64,000 nucleotides of DNA from the NCBI GenBank assembly GCA_963773155.1, contig CAVZAB010000009.1, forward strand, positions 62,001 to 126,000. Direction: 5' to 3'. This DNA is from CAVZAB01 sp963773155 (lineage in GTDB: Bacteria > Pseudomonadota > Alphaproteobacteria > Rhizobiales > Beijerinckiaceae). Both the position numbers and the translations under genes were made by a program. Below the pieces are notes generated by a model. The model was given only the letters and a program-made list of their open reading frames with translations, was not told the DNA's origin and did not search any database. Positions 8,361 through 17,230 of the stretch are shown here, piece by piece (within the stretch, counting starts at the first letter, position 1; every line of letters starts with the position of its first letter).

Positions 8361-9425
8361 ATGTCGACGCCCATCCGACCCCTGGTCGAAGCAAGAGCAA
8401 AGCGCCGCCCTGAGAAACAAGCCGCGGAAGGCCGGGATGCCCAATTGATCGAGCGGCCGCGCCGCAACCGCAAGGCGGAATGGGCGCGAAGGCTGGTGCG
8501 TGAAAGCGTGCTCAGCGAAAACGACCTGATCTGGCCGATCTTCCTGATCGCTGGCGAACGCCGGCGCGAGCCGGTCGATTCCATGCCGGGGGTCGAACGG
8601 CTGACAATCGACGAAGCCGTCAGGGCTGCCGAACGAGCCGTCGGACTCGGCATTCCCGCGATTGCCCTGTTCCCCAATACCGACCCGGCGCTGCGCGACC
8701 AGGACGGGCGCGAAGCCCTGAACAGCGATAATCTCGTCTGCCGCGCCTGCCGGGCCATCAAGCGGCACGTCCCCGACATTGGCCTTGTCACCGACGTCGC
8801 CCTCGATCCCTATACCAGCCATGGTCACGACGGTCTGTTGCGCGATGGCGCGATCCTCAATGACGAGACGGTGGCCGTTTTGGTCGAGCAAGCGCTCAAC
8901 CAGGCCGCAGCCGGCGCCGATATTATCGCACCCTCGGACATGATGGACGGCCGGGTCGGTGCGATCCGCCGGGGTCTCGAGGCGGCCGGATTCCAGGATG
9001 TCCAGATCATGGCCTATGCGGCCAAATACGCTTCGGCCTTTTACGGACCGTTCCGAGATGCGGTCGGCTCCGGTTCGCTGTTAAAAGGCGACAAGAGAAC
9101 CTATCAGATGGACCCGGCTAATAGCGATGAGGCCCTGCGCGAAGTGGCACTCGATCTGGCCGAAGGCGCCGATCTGGTCATGATCAAGCCGGGAATGCCC
9201 TATCTCGACATACTCCAGCGGGTCAAACAGCATTTCAAAGTGCCGACCTTCGCCTATCAGGTCAGCGGCGAATATGCGATGATCATGGCGGCAGCGCGTA
9301 ACGGCTGGATCGACCCGCAGGCAGCGATGATCGAAAGCCTGATCGCCTTCAAGCGAGCCGGGGCCGACGGTGTTCTCACCTATTTCGCCGAACGGGTCGC
9401 GACAGATTTGAAGGCGTCACGCTAG
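8361..9425 (+). CDS. hemB: Delta-aminolevulinic acid dehydratase (porphobilinogen synthase)
   Basis: Condenses two 5-aminolevulinates to porphobilinogen in heme synthesis. The ATG at 8361 follows GGAGAGG and gives 354 residues. Both active-site lysines are in their motifs: YAAKYAS (K222) and VMIKPGMPYLD (K276). The metal-site segment reads DPYTSHGHDG, lacking the cysteines of zinc-dependent forms, so this is the Mg-dependent type usual in alphaproteobacteria. It is divergent from the hydrolase gene with a 93-base shared promoter region and is followed by an RDD-family gene. Confidence 0.96.
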   Translation: MSTPIRPLVEARAKRRPEKQAAEGRDAQLIERPRRNRKAEWARRLVRESVLSENDLIWPIFLIAGERRREPVDSMPGVERLTIDEAVRAAERAVGLGIPAIALFPNTDPALRDQDGREALNSDNLVCRACRAIKRHVPDIGLVTDVALDPYTSHGHDGLLRDGAILNDETVAVLVEQALNQAAAGADIIAPSDMMDGRVGAIRRGLEAAGFQDVQIMAYAAKYASAFYGPFRDAVGSGSLLKGDKRTYQMDPANSDEALREVALDLAEGADLVMIKPGMPYLDILQRVKQHFKVPTFAYQVSGEYAMIMAAARNGWIDPQAAMIESLIAFKRAGADGVLTYFAERVATDLKASR

Positions 9426-9485
9426 GAAGCGCGCGGGTCTTGTCAAATCCGCTGCCGTCCCCACATCAGGGCGCGAGGAGTGATT

Positions 9486-9947
9486 ATGTCCTATCCCGAA
9501 GCAAGCGGCGCCGTCTTTGAGCGCTCCTATGGCGATCTGGCGCGCCTGCGCTACGATCTGACCGGCGTCAGGCGCCGGCGGATGGTCGCGGCCTTTTTCG
9601 ACATGCTCTTTGTGACCTTCCTCGTCATCGCGGTCTGGCTCGCCACGCTCGGCATCGCGCTCGTCCTGCTGCCGCCGCTCTACCCGATCATCGCTTTCTT
9701 TTATAATGGCCTGACGGTTTCGGGCGCGGGCATGTCGACCTGGGGCCAGCGGCTGATGGGCCTCGAGGTCCGGATGTACGAGACCGGCGCGAGGGTCCCC
9801 TTCCTCAACGCGGCCGCGCAGGGCGTGCTGTATTACGTCAGCTGGATGATGCCCTTGGTTTTTCTGCTGGCACTGGTTCTCCCCGGCAAACGCTGTCTGC
9901 ACGACATTCTGTCGGCGGTAATCGTGGTGCGCCGTCGATTCCCCTGA
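9486..9947 (+). CDS. RDD family membrane protein
   Basis: Membrane protein of 153 residues with the RDD layout: an N-terminal RRRRMVAAFFDMLFV segment, two to three transmembrane helices, and a conserved loop MSTWGQRLMGLEVR. The C-terminal PGKRCLHDILSAVIVV completes the pattern. An in-frame ATG lies six bases earlier, but GAGGAG is spaced five bases before 9486, which decides the start. It lies 60 bases after hemB. Function is unknown; some RDD proteins are linked to ion exchange. Confidence 0.88.
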   Translation: MSYPEASGAVFERSYGDLARLRYDLTGVRRRRMVAAFFDMLFVTFLVIAVWLATLGIALVLLPPLYPIIAFFYNGLTVSGAGMSTWGQRLMGLEVRMYETGARVPFLNAAAQGVLYYVSWMMPLVFLLALVLPGKRCLHDILSAVIVVRRRFP

Positions 9948-10028
9948 TTTCGGCTTGCCCGGCGCCGAAATGTCCCCTTATTCTTGGCGAAGGACGCCCG
10001 AATCGGCGCCGCAGGGAGGGAGAGACCG

Positions 10029-10754
10029 GTGACGAGGGAACCGCGCGACGCCCCGCAGTTCTATCTGACCGGACCGCAGCCCTGTCCCTACCTGCCCGGC
10101 CGTCACGAACGCAAGGTCTTTACCCATCTCATCGGAAGACGGGCCGGCACCCTCAACGACACGTTGACCCAGCACGGTTTTCGACGCTCGCAGACCATCG
10201 CCTACCGGCCCGCCTGCGAGCAATGCCGGGCCTGCGTTTCGGTCCGGGTCAGAGTCGACGAATTCATGCTCGGCCGGAGTTTTCGCCGGCTGATCGAGCG
10301 CAGCCGCGATCTTTGCGGCGAGATCGTCGCCAATCAGCCGAGCGCCCAGCATTACGCCCTGTTTCGGGCCTATCTCGATGCCCGACACAACGAGGGCGGC
10401 ATGGCCGATATGAGCGTCATGGACTTTGCCATGATGATCGAAGATTTGCACATTGAGACAAGGCTGATCGAGTATCGATTGCGACACGGCGCCAGACCGC
10501 TGCTCGCCGTCGCCTTGACCGATATTTTGAACGACGGCCTTTCGATGGTCTATTCGTTCTATGATCCGAGCGAGGAACGCCGCTCGCTCGGCACTTTCAT
10601 GATCCTCGACCATATTGCCCGCGCCAGAGCCATGGGCCTGCCCTACCTCTATCTCGGCTATTGGGTCGAAGGCTCACGCAAGATGGCCTACAAGGCCCGT
10701 TTTTTGCCACAGGAACGGTTGGGCATCAGCGGCTGGGAATTCGTCGGCGCGTGA
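10029..10754 (+). CDS. bpt: Aspartate/glutamate leucyltransferase (N-end rule)
   Basis: Transfers leucine from Leu-tRNA to proteins with N-terminal Asp or Glu, marking them for ClpAP degradation. The 241-residue protein has the ATE N-terminal cysteine-rich region (YRPACEQCRACVSVRV) and the C-terminal motif DGLSMVYSFYDP...GTFMILDHI...YLYLGYWVEGS. The chosen start is a GTG at 10029 preceded by GGGAGGGAGAG; an in-frame TTG at 9984 has no such site. It converges with parC three bases later. Distinguishing bpt from arginyltransferase rests on family length and taxon. Confidence 0.92.
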   Translation: MTREPRDAPQFYLTGPQPCPYLPGRHERKVFTHLIGRRAGTLNDTLTQHGFRRSQTIAYRPACEQCRACVSVRVRVDEFMLGRSFRRLIERSRDLCGEIVANQPSAQHYALFRAYLDARHNEGGMADMSVMDFAMMIEDLHIETRLIEYRLRHGARPLLAVALTDILNDGLSMVYSFYDPSEERRSLGTFMILDHIARARAMGLPYLYLGYWVEGSRKMAYKARFLPQERLGISGWEFVGA

Positions 10755-10757
10755 GGC

Positions 10758-13010
10758 TCAGCCAAATCGGTTGGTTCTGGGAAATCCCTTCGGCGGCAGC
10801 CGGCCAGCCTCGGCACGGTTGCCAATCCAATCACGCAAATCCGACTTGCCGAGATTGAAGCTGCGGCCGGCCGAGTCGCGCCAGGTCAGCCCGTCCTTCA
10901 AGGCAAATACTTGGACGTCGCTGAGGCCGCCGTCCTTAAAGCGCTGCAACCGCACGCCCTTGCCGCGGGCCATTTTCGGCAGCTGTGCCAGTGGAAAAAT
11001 TAGCAATTTGCGATTATCGCCGATGCAGGCGACGTGATCGCCGTCGGCCGGCACAAGAATCCGCGCCGTTGCACCCTCCGCCGGCGTCAGAACGATTCGC
11101 CCCTTTCGGGTCGAAGAGGTCAGCTCATCCTGCCTGACCAAGAAGCCGCGTCCGTCCGACGCCGCGATCAGCATACGGCGGCCGGCCTCGTACGGCAGAA
11201 CCGCGGCAACATCGGCGCCCTCGTCAATTTCGGCCATTAACCGGATCGGCTCGCCATGGCCGCGCCCACCCGGTAGCCGCGCCGCCTCGAGCGTATAGGC
11301 TTTGCCGTTGCTGGCCAGCACCAGGATCCGCGCCGTCGTCTCTGAGGCAAACGAGATCTTGAGCGAATCGTCGGCCTTGAAGGTGAGGCCGGCGAGATCG
11401 ACAACATGGCCTTTCAAAGCCCTAATCCAGCCCTTCTCACTGACCACAATAGTGATCGGCTCGCGCTCGATCATCGCTTGCGAAAGATCAACCGAATCGC
11501 CAAGCGGCGGCGCCTCGAAACTGGTCCGCCGCTTGCCGATGGCGGTTGCGCCGCCGAAGCCCTTCTTCAATTCGCGGATCTGCCAGGCAATGGTTTTCCA
11601 TTGCAACTTCTCGTCGGCGACCAGCCGGTCGACCTGAGTGCGCTCCTCGATCAATTGATCGTGTTCACGCCGCAATTCGATTTCTTCGAGCCGGCGCAGC
11701 GAGCGCAATCTGGTGTTAAGAATATATTCCGCCTGGACCTCGCTTAATGCAAACCGTGCCATCAATCGCGCCTTGGGCTCGTCCTCCTCGCGAATAATCC
11801 GGATCACCTCGTCGAGATTGAGAAAGACGATCAGCATGCCGGCCAGCACCGCAAGGCGGTGCTGGATTTCGCCATGGCGGTGGCGCGAGCGGCGCAGCAG
11901 CACGTCGCGGCGATGGTTGAGCCATTGCCAGAGCGCCTCGGCAAGGCCAACGACTCGCGGCACGGTGCCATCGACCAGCACGTTCATGTTGACCCCGATC
12001 CGCGTTTCGAGCTCGCTCAATCGAAACAGGGATTCCATCATCAGGGCCGGGTCGATACTGCGGCTTTTCGGCTCGAGGACGACCCGCACGTCCTCGGCCG
12101 ATTCATCGCGGATATCGCCCAGCAACGGCAGTTTCTTGTCGCCGAGCAATTCGGCGATCTTTTCGATCAGCCGCGACTTCTGAACCATGTAGGGAATTTC
12201 GGTGACAACCAGCACATAGCCGCCGCGCGGCAATTCCTCACGATGCCATCGAGCTCGCAGCCGAAAGCTGCCGCGCCCGGTCTGATAGGTCTGGGCGATT
12301 TCCTCGGCAGGATCGACAACGATGCCGCCGGTCGGAAAATCCGGCCCTTGGACAAACTGCATCAATGTGTTCGAGCCGGCCTTGGGATGCGCGATCAAAT
12401 GCAGCGCCGCATCGCAAAGCTCGCCGACATTATGCGGCGGGATCGCAGTTGCCATCCCGACTGCAATCCCCTGGCTGCCATTGGCCAGAAGATTGGGAAA
12501 GGCGGCCGGCAACACGACCGGTTCAAGCGTCTCACCGGAATAATTGGCTCGGAAGTCGATGGCATCCTCGTTGATGCCCTCGAGCAGCAGCCGGGCGACG
12601 TCACTCATCCGTGCTTCGGTATAGCGATAGGCCGCCGCGCCATCGCCGTCGATATTGCCGAAATTGCCCTGACCGTCGATCAGCGGATAGCGCGAGGAGA
12701 AATCCTGGGCGAGCCGGACCAGGGCCTCGTAAATCGCCTGGTCGCCGTGAGGATGGAACGAGCCCATGACATCACCGACGATTTTGGCGCATTTTTTGAA
12801 CGCCGAGCCCGGATCCAGCCGGAGAATCTGCATCCCGTAGAGGATCCGCCGATGCACGGGCTTCAGACCATCCCTCGCATCGGGAAGCGCCCGGCCCATA
12901 ATCGTCGACAGGGCATAGGCGAGATAGCGCTCCTCAAGCGCCTCCTGAAGGTTGATTTCCTGTGTCCCCTCGCCCGGCGGCGGGGGCGGCGGCGTGACCG
13001 TTTTTCCCAT
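10758..13010 (-). CDS. parC: DNA topoisomerase IV subunit A
   Basis: Breakage-reunion subunit of the chromosome-decatenating type II topoisomerase. The 750 residues include LPDARDGLKPVHRRILYGM, the quinolone-region GSFHPHGDQAIYEALVRLAQ and the catalytic tyrosine motif AAYRYTEARMS (Y130). The C-terminal beta-pinwheel is shorter and more divergent than in GyrA and lacks a clear GyrA box, supporting ParC. The N-terminus has a run of six prolines. It ends the recO-side block and converges with bpt. Confidence 0.96.
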   Translation of the reverse strand: MGKTVTPPPPPPGEGTQEINLQEALEERYLAYALSTIMGRALPDARDGLKPVHRRILYGMQILRLDPGSAFKKCAKIVGDVMGSFHPHGDQAIYEALVRLAQDFSSRYPLIDGQGNFGNIDGDGAAAYRYTEARMSDVARLLLEGINEDAIDFRANYSGETLEPVVLPAAFPNLLANGSQGIAVGMATAIPPHNVGELCDAALHLIAHPKAGSNTLMQFVQGPDFPTGGIVVDPAEEIAQTYQTGRGSFRLRARWHREELPRGGYVLVVTEIPYMVQKSRLIEKIAELLGDKKLPLLGDIRDESAEDVRVVLEPKSRSIDPALMMESLFRLSELETRIGVNMNVLVDGTVPRVVGLAEALWQWLNHRRDVLLRRSRHRHGEIQHRLAVLAGMLIVFLNLDEVIRIIREEDEPKARLMARFALSEVQAEYILNTRLRSLRRLEEIELRREHDQLIEERTQVDRLVADEKLQWKTIAWQIRELKKGFGGATAIGKRRTSFEAPPLGDSVDLSQAMIEREPITIVVSEKGWIRALKGHVVDLAGLTFKADDSLKISFASETTARILVLASNGKAYTLEAARLPGGRGHGEPIRLMAEIDEGADVAAVLPYEAGRRMLIAASDGRGFLVRQDELTSSTRKGRIVLTPAEGATARILVPADGDHVACIGDNRKLLIFPLAQLPKMARGKGVRLQRFKDGGLSDVQVFALKDGLTWRDSAGRSFNLGKSDLRDWIGNRAEAGRLPPKGFPRTNRFG

Positions 13011-13218
13011 CCCCGGAGCCCTAGACGATCGCCTGAGTTCGCCGCAAGTTCGACGGCGTGTGGTTTCACAAGGCTGTGGCCGCCATGCACTAGTCGCCCG
13101 CCAAGCGCCGGGCTAGACAGGCCTCGCGGTTTTTGCCGGATGTGTGCCCTCGCACACCGGTTCTTAATCTTCTGTGGCATAGATCCGTTCAAGGGGGTCC
13201 TGATTGGCGGCGGCCCGG

Positions 13219-13422
13219 ATGTGGAAAACGAAAATGTGGAAATCGATCCTCGGCTTTGTAGTTGGCGTCGCCTTGATCGGGTTAGCGCTTGCCAGCGTGC
13301 CCGGCATTGTCGGGGTCCGCGCCAGCGAGGAGGCGTCGGCCTGCCCGATGAGCGAGGTGGCGGTCGACCAGGGCTATGGCGTCACCACGCTTGAATGGCA
13401 GCACGTCTGCAGCCACAAGTGA
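13219..13422 (+). CDS. Small exported protein, unknown
   Basis: A protein of about 67 residues starting MWKTKMWKS, with a hydrophobic stretch ILGFVVGVALIGLALAS and a likely cleavage around VRASEEASA. The mature part of about 30 residues has two cysteines (ACPMSEV and WQHVCSHK). The start is uncertain: a TTG at 13204 is preceded by AGGGGG, and an ATG also occurs at 13234. It is divergent from parC and convergent with recO. No family is recognised. Confidence 0.55.
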   Translation: MWKTKMWKSILGFVVGVALIGLALASVPGIVGVRASEEASACPMSEVAVDQGYGVTTLEWQHVCSHK

Positions 13423-13447
13423 GTGAGCCGAGCCGCCTTGAAAATCG

Positions 13448-14176
13448 TCATGCCGAATCGTCGAGGAGAGCCAAGAAAGCCCGCCGCGAATCCGGCTCGC
13501 TCAATCCTCTCGGCAGCAGGACGTCGCGCGCCAGAAAGAAGCCGGTTAATGCGAAGCCGGCGCGAATGTCGGCCCGGTCGGGCGGCAAGGCGAGGCTGGC
13601 CTGTCGCAGGAAAGGTGGCAGCGCCAACAATCGCGCCTGATAGGGTTGACCGGCCGTTCGACTAACCGCCCGGCCGGATTTCGGCGAGACATAGACGAGA
13701 TCATCCTTGACCCCGCTTGCCGCGCATTGGCTGAGATCGAGGCCAAAACCCAATTCCTGAAGCACCGCCAGCTCGAGGCGAACCATCAGGGCCGGCGCCA
13801 GCGCCACTTCATGCAGATGGTCGGCAACGATTTCGATCGTGCGATAGAGCGCCGGATGGGGATCGCGCTCGGGCAAGAGGCGAGCGAGAAAACCGAGCAG
13901 GCCGACGCCGTGAAGGGCGGCGGCGCTGGCCAGGATCGCCGCCGTGCGCAGCCGCGTCGCCTCGACGACAAAGGTGCCGAGATGTTGATCCAGACGCGCC
14001 CGCCAGACCGCGGCAACGCTATTGCCCGGCTGCAATACCGGTTGCAGGTGGCGGCCACGGCCGCCGCGCACCAGGCCAAAATGGCGGCCGTGCCCGCAGG
14101 TCATAACCTCGAGAATGACATTGGCCTCGCCGTGTCGCCGCAGACCCACGATGATGCCTTCATCTTGCCATTCCAT
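13448..14176 (-). CDS. recO: DNA repair protein RecO
   Basis: Recombination mediator that works with RecF and RecR to load RecA. The protein is 242 residues from the ATG at 14176 (MEWQDEGIIVGLRRHGE), which opens the OB-fold domain. The helical domain with LELAVLQELGFGLDLSQCAA and the segment DDLVYVSPKSGRAVSR follow as in alphaproteobacterial RecO. Only one cysteine remains near the position of the zinc site of other bacteria, normal for this clade. It lies 33 bases after era within the conserved block. Confidence 0.94.
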   Translation of the reverse strand: MEWQDEGIIVGLRRHGEANVILEVMTCGHGRHFGLVRGGRGRHLQPVLQPGNSVAAVWRARLDQHLGTFVVEATRLRTAAILASAAALHGVGLLGFLARLLPERDPHPALYRTIEIVADHLHEVALAPALMVRLELAVLQELGFGLDLSQCAASGVKDDLVYVSPKSGRAVSRTAGQPYQARLLALPPFLRQASLALPPDRADIRAGFALTGFFLARDVLLPRGLSEPDSRRAFLALLDDSA

Positions 14177-14209
14177 CGACCCGCCCTTGTTCGCCCGCAC
14201 CAAGTTCCA

Positions 14210-15116
14210 TCATTCCGGAAAATCCAGCCCCAATTCGCGATAGCGCTGCGGATCTTCGGCCCAGGCCGCGCGGACCTTGACGAACAGGAACAGGTGGATG
14301 GTCTGTTCGGCCGCCTGACCAATTTCCTTGCGGGCCGCCTGACCAATCGATTTGATCATCTTGCCGGCATCGCCGATGACGATCTTCTTATGGCTGTCCC
14401 GCGTGACATAAATGGTCTGCTCGACGCGGGCCGAGCCATCCGGTTGATCGTGCCAGCTCTCCGTTTCGACCGTTGCATGGTAGGGCAATTCATCGTGCAG
14501 GCGCTCAAAGAGCTTCTCTCGCGTCAATTCGGCAGCGAGCGCGCGCAGCGGCGCGTCGGTCACCTGATCCTCCGGATAGAGCCACGGGCCGGGGGCGAGC
14601 CGCTGGGCCAGCCGATCGAGCAGCTGAGCGGTACCATGGCCACGCGAGGCCGAAATCATGAACGTCTCGTCGAAGCCGCCAGCCTTGTTGAGGTTTTCAG
14701 TGATTGGCAGCAGCGCTTCGGGCTGGACGAGATCGATTTTGTTGAGAATCAGAGATCCGCGGTACCCGAATTGTTTTCAGCGCCTCAATTAGGGCGCCGG
14801 TTGCTTCGTCCGCCCTCGCCCGCGCATCAACCAGCAGGCCAACGACGTCAGCTTCGGCGGCGCTGCCCCAAGCGGCCCCAACCATGGCCCGGTCGAGTTT
14901 GCGGCGCGGCGCGAATATGCCCGGCGTGTCGACGAAGATGATTTGCGCCTCGCCATGCAGGGCGATACCGCGGACCAGCCGCCGCGTCGTCTGCACCTTG
15001 CGCGAGACAATCGAGACCTTGGTCCCGACCAGCCGGTTGATCAAAGTCGATTTGCCGGCGTTCGGCGCGCCGATCAGCGCGACGAAGCCGCAACGTCGCC
15101 GCCGATCGTCGTTCAT
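14210..15116 (-). pseudogene. era: GTPase Era, interrupted by a frameshift
   Basis: Essential-type GTPase that binds 16S rRNA and assists 30S assembly. The first frame (15116 to about 14750) has G1 GAPNAGKS, KVQTTRRLVRGI and G3 DTPG, then runs into nonsense after LKTIRVPRI. A second frame picks up at once with LILNKIDLVQPEALLPI, restoring the G4 motif NKID, and continues to the KH domain (GDAGKMIKSIGQAARKEIGQ). Removing one base near 14750-14754 (ATCTCTG to ATCCTG) restores a full-length protein of about 302 residues. Because the gene sits in an intact rnc-era-recO order, a sequencing error is as likely as true loss. Confidence 0.9.
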
Positions 15117-15838
15117 GCCGCGCCCCGGCCGGCCTCACCCGGATCAAGGCCAATTTCAGCGGCAAACCTTTCGGCCGCGGCCTGTTCGGCTGCCCGCTTC
15201 GAGGCGCCAACCGCCTCGATGGCACGATAGCCCTCGACGCTGACGGCGACCAGGAATTGCGGCGCGTGGGCCGGACCGGAGCGGCTGACCTCGCGGTAGT
15301 CCGGCGGCGGCAAGCCGCGGGCCTGGGCCCATTCCTGCAGGGTTGTCTTGGCATCGCGGACCGGGACGGCTGATGCCATCATCCGCGGGCTCCAGGCCGC
15401 ATCGACCAGGCCACGGGCAGCCGCATAGCCACCGTCGAGGAAGACGGCACCGACGATCGATTCGCACACGTCGGACAAAATCGCCAGCTTGCCGCGACCG
15501 CCCGACTGGGCTTCGCCACCGCCAAGCCGCAGATGCGGCCCGATATCCCAGGCAATCGCAATATCGGCACAGGTCTCCTTGCGCACCATCTGCGCCAATC
15601 GGCGCGACAATTCGCCCTCGTCGGCAAGCGGGAAGCGCTCGTAGAGCAAGTCGGACACGACGAGGCCAAGCACCCGGTCGCCAAGAAATTCGAGCCGTTG
15701 ATAGGATTGGCCGCGGCCACCTTTGACCGCTACCGCGCTGACATGGGTCAGTGCCAGTTCAAGCAGTTTCGGCTCGCCAAAAACATGACCGATCCGCGCC
15801 TCAAGCCCGGCCAGACCCTGGCTATGGGCCGGAGCCAT
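15113..15838 (-). CDS. rnc: Ribonuclease III
   Basis: Double-strand-specific RNase for rRNA and mRNA processing. From the ATG at 15838, two bases after the lepB stop, it is 241 residues. The RNase III signature YQRLEFLGDRVLGLVVSDL is near residue 48, the second acidic cluster is SDVCESIVGAVFLDGGY, and a C-terminal dsRNA-binding domain follows (TTLQEWAQARGLPPPDY). The frame is open upstream to 16000 but that overlaps lepB. Its stop overlaps the era start by four bases. Confidence 0.95.
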   Translation of the reverse strand: MAPAHSQGLAGLEARIGHVFGEPKLLELALTHVSAVAVKGGRGQSYQRLEFLGDRVLGLVVSDLLYERFPLADEGELSRRLAQMVRKETCADIAIAWDIGPHLRLGGGEAQSGGRGKLAILSDVCESIVGAVFLDGGYAAARGLVDAAWSPRMMASAVPVRDAKTTLQEWAQARGLPPPDYREVSRSGPAHAPQFLVAVSVEGYRAIEAVGASKRAAEQAAAERFAAEIGLDPGEAGRGAA

Positions 15839-15840
15839 CC

Positions 15841-16686
15841 TCAGCGGACCGGTTTCAAGAGCCGGTCCCATCGAACTGTCCAGGGCCAGCGCCAGATCTG
15901 CCAGGCCGGCTCGGTCTCGCTCGATCCAGGCCGCGTGGTGATCGAGAAGAAAATCACTTCGGCGCGACCGACCAGGTTCTCGAAGGGGACGAAACCCCAT
16001 TCGCGGGAATTGGCCGAATTGTCGCGGTTGTCCCCCATCATGAAGAGATGGTCAGGCGGGACTACAAATTCCTTGGTGTTGTTCGACAAGGCCCGGGCAT
16101 CCTCGAAGGTCTGAATCTGATGGGACACGCCGCCGGGCAGCGTCTCGGTATAGCGCTTGACCACATGTTCGTAGCCGGCCCCCTCGTCCTCACGGCTCGA
16201 GTTGCGAAACTCGCGTTTGACTATTTCGCCATTGATGAAGAGATTGCCCTCGCGCATCTGAATCCGATCGCCAGGCAGGCCGATGACGCGCTTGATGTAA
16301 TCGGTGGCATTGTCTTTCGGCACCTTGAAAACAGCAATATCGCCGCGCTTCGGCATCGCCCCCCAAACCCGTCCCGCGAATAGGTCGGGACTAAAGGGGA
16401 AGGAATATTTCGAATACCCATAGGCATATTTCGAGACAAACAGGTAATCGCCGACGAGCAAAGTCGGGATCAACGAGCCGGACGGAATGTTGAACGGCTG
16501 GAACAAGAAGGTCCGCACGACGAGGGCAATGAGCAGAGCCTGCAAAACGACTTTGATCGTTTCTGCAAGACCGCCTTCCTCCTGCCGCTTGGTCTGCGAC
16601 TTCACCTCGCTCGGCCCGGTCATTAGGCTGTCCTCACGTCGCTTGCCTTCGGTTTTGCCGTCAGTGAGGCGGGCAGGTTTGGTCAT
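15841..16686 (-). CDS. lepB: Signal peptidase I
   Basis: Membrane-bound serine/lysine protease removing Sec and Tat signal peptides. A single transmembrane segment (VVLQALLIALVVRTFLF) precedes the catalytic serine motif FNIPSGSLIPTLLVGD. The catalytic lysine lies in DYIKRVIGLPGDRI, and the C-terminal GDNRDNSANSREWGFVP box is present. From 16686 it is 281 residues; an in-frame ATG at 16623 preceded by GAGGA is an alternative start giving a shorter cytoplasmic tail. It is followed by rnc after two bases. Confidence 0.95.
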   Translation of the reverse strand: MTKPARLTDGKTEGKRREDSLMTGPSEVKSQTKRQEEGGLAETIKVVLQALLIALVVRTFLFQPFNIPSGSLIPTLLVGDYLFVSKYAYGYSKYSFPFSPDLFAGRVWGAMPKRGDIAVFKVPKDNATDYIKRVIGLPGDRIQMREGNLFINGEIVKREFRNSSREDEGAGYEHVVKRYTETLPGGVSHQIQTFEDARALSNNTKEFVVPPDHLFMMGDNRDNSANSREWGFVPFENLVGRAEVIFFSITTRPGSSETEPAWQIWRWPWTVRWDRLLKPVR

Positions 16687-16819
16687 CGAGGGTCTCTCTT
16701 CGGGGCGGGACGATTGTGGCCAATGCCTGGAAAAGGAAGCGCAAATATGGCCCGCGGCAGATCGGATCGGCACATATAACCACTCTGCCGCCGCAGCACA
16801 AACGTCAATACGCCCCGGT

Positions 16820-17230
16820 TCAGGCCGGCGCTCCGGCTTCGATCGCCTCAATCACCACAAAGGCCTGGGCATAGGGATATTCGTCGCTGAGCGAGAGATG
16901 GATGACAGAATAATGGCCTTTGGGGGTGATTGAAGAAAGCCTGAGCAAGGCCCCGCCGGTAAGCGCCATGCCGGGCTGGCCAGAGGCCCGATTGACCACA
17001 CCCATGTCGCGCCAATAGACACCGCGCCTTAGACCAGTGCCAAGCGCCTTGGCGCAGGCCTCTTTGGCGGCAAAGCGTTTGGCATAGGTTGCCGCCCGCT
17101 CGACCCTTCTTTCTGCCTTGGCCCGCTCGATTGCGGTGAAGCAGCGCGACGCAAAGCGCGGGCCGAAGCGGGCGAGAACCGCCTCGATCCGGCGGATGTC
17201 ACACAAATCATTGCCAACCCCAATGATCAT
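16820..17230 (-). CDS. acpS: Holo-[acyl-carrier-protein] synthase
   Basis: Transfers 4'-phosphopantetheine from CoA to apo-ACP, activating fatty acid synthesis. The 136-residue protein begins MIIGVGNDLCDIRRIE with the metal-binding D8, and the second metal/CoA motif is AKRFAAKEACAKALGTGLR. HLSLSDEYPYAQAFVVIE closes the fold. The ATG overlaps the pdxJ stop by four bases; the longer frame to 17413 is a shadow inside pdxJ. The pdxJ-acpS-lepB-rnc order is the common alphaproteobacterial arrangement. Confidence 0.96.
   Translation of the reverse strand: MIIGVGNDLCDIRRIEAVLARFGPRFASRCFTAIERAKAERRVERAATYAKRFAAKEACAKALGTGLRRGVYWRDMGVVNRASGQPGMALTGGALLRLSSITPKGHYSVIHLSLSDEYPYAQAFVVIEAIEAGAPA

Noticed and set aside
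8268..8891. N-terminal extension of the hydrolase gene to 8891
   Set aside because: Overlaps the divergent hemB coding sequence; the ATG at 8267 has a proper ribosome site and begins the crotonase fold.
11859..13394. 511-codon plus-strand frame opposite parC
   Set aside because: Antisense shadow of a conserved gene in GC-rich DNA; no family resemblance and low-complexity composition.
14745..14765. Programmed ribosomal frameshift in era
   Set aside because: No slippery heptamer or downstream structure is apparent, and similar single-base breaks occur in unrelated genes of the window.
13646..14941. 431-codon plus-strand frame opposite recO and era
   Set aside because: Covers real minus-strand genes and has no recognisable domain.
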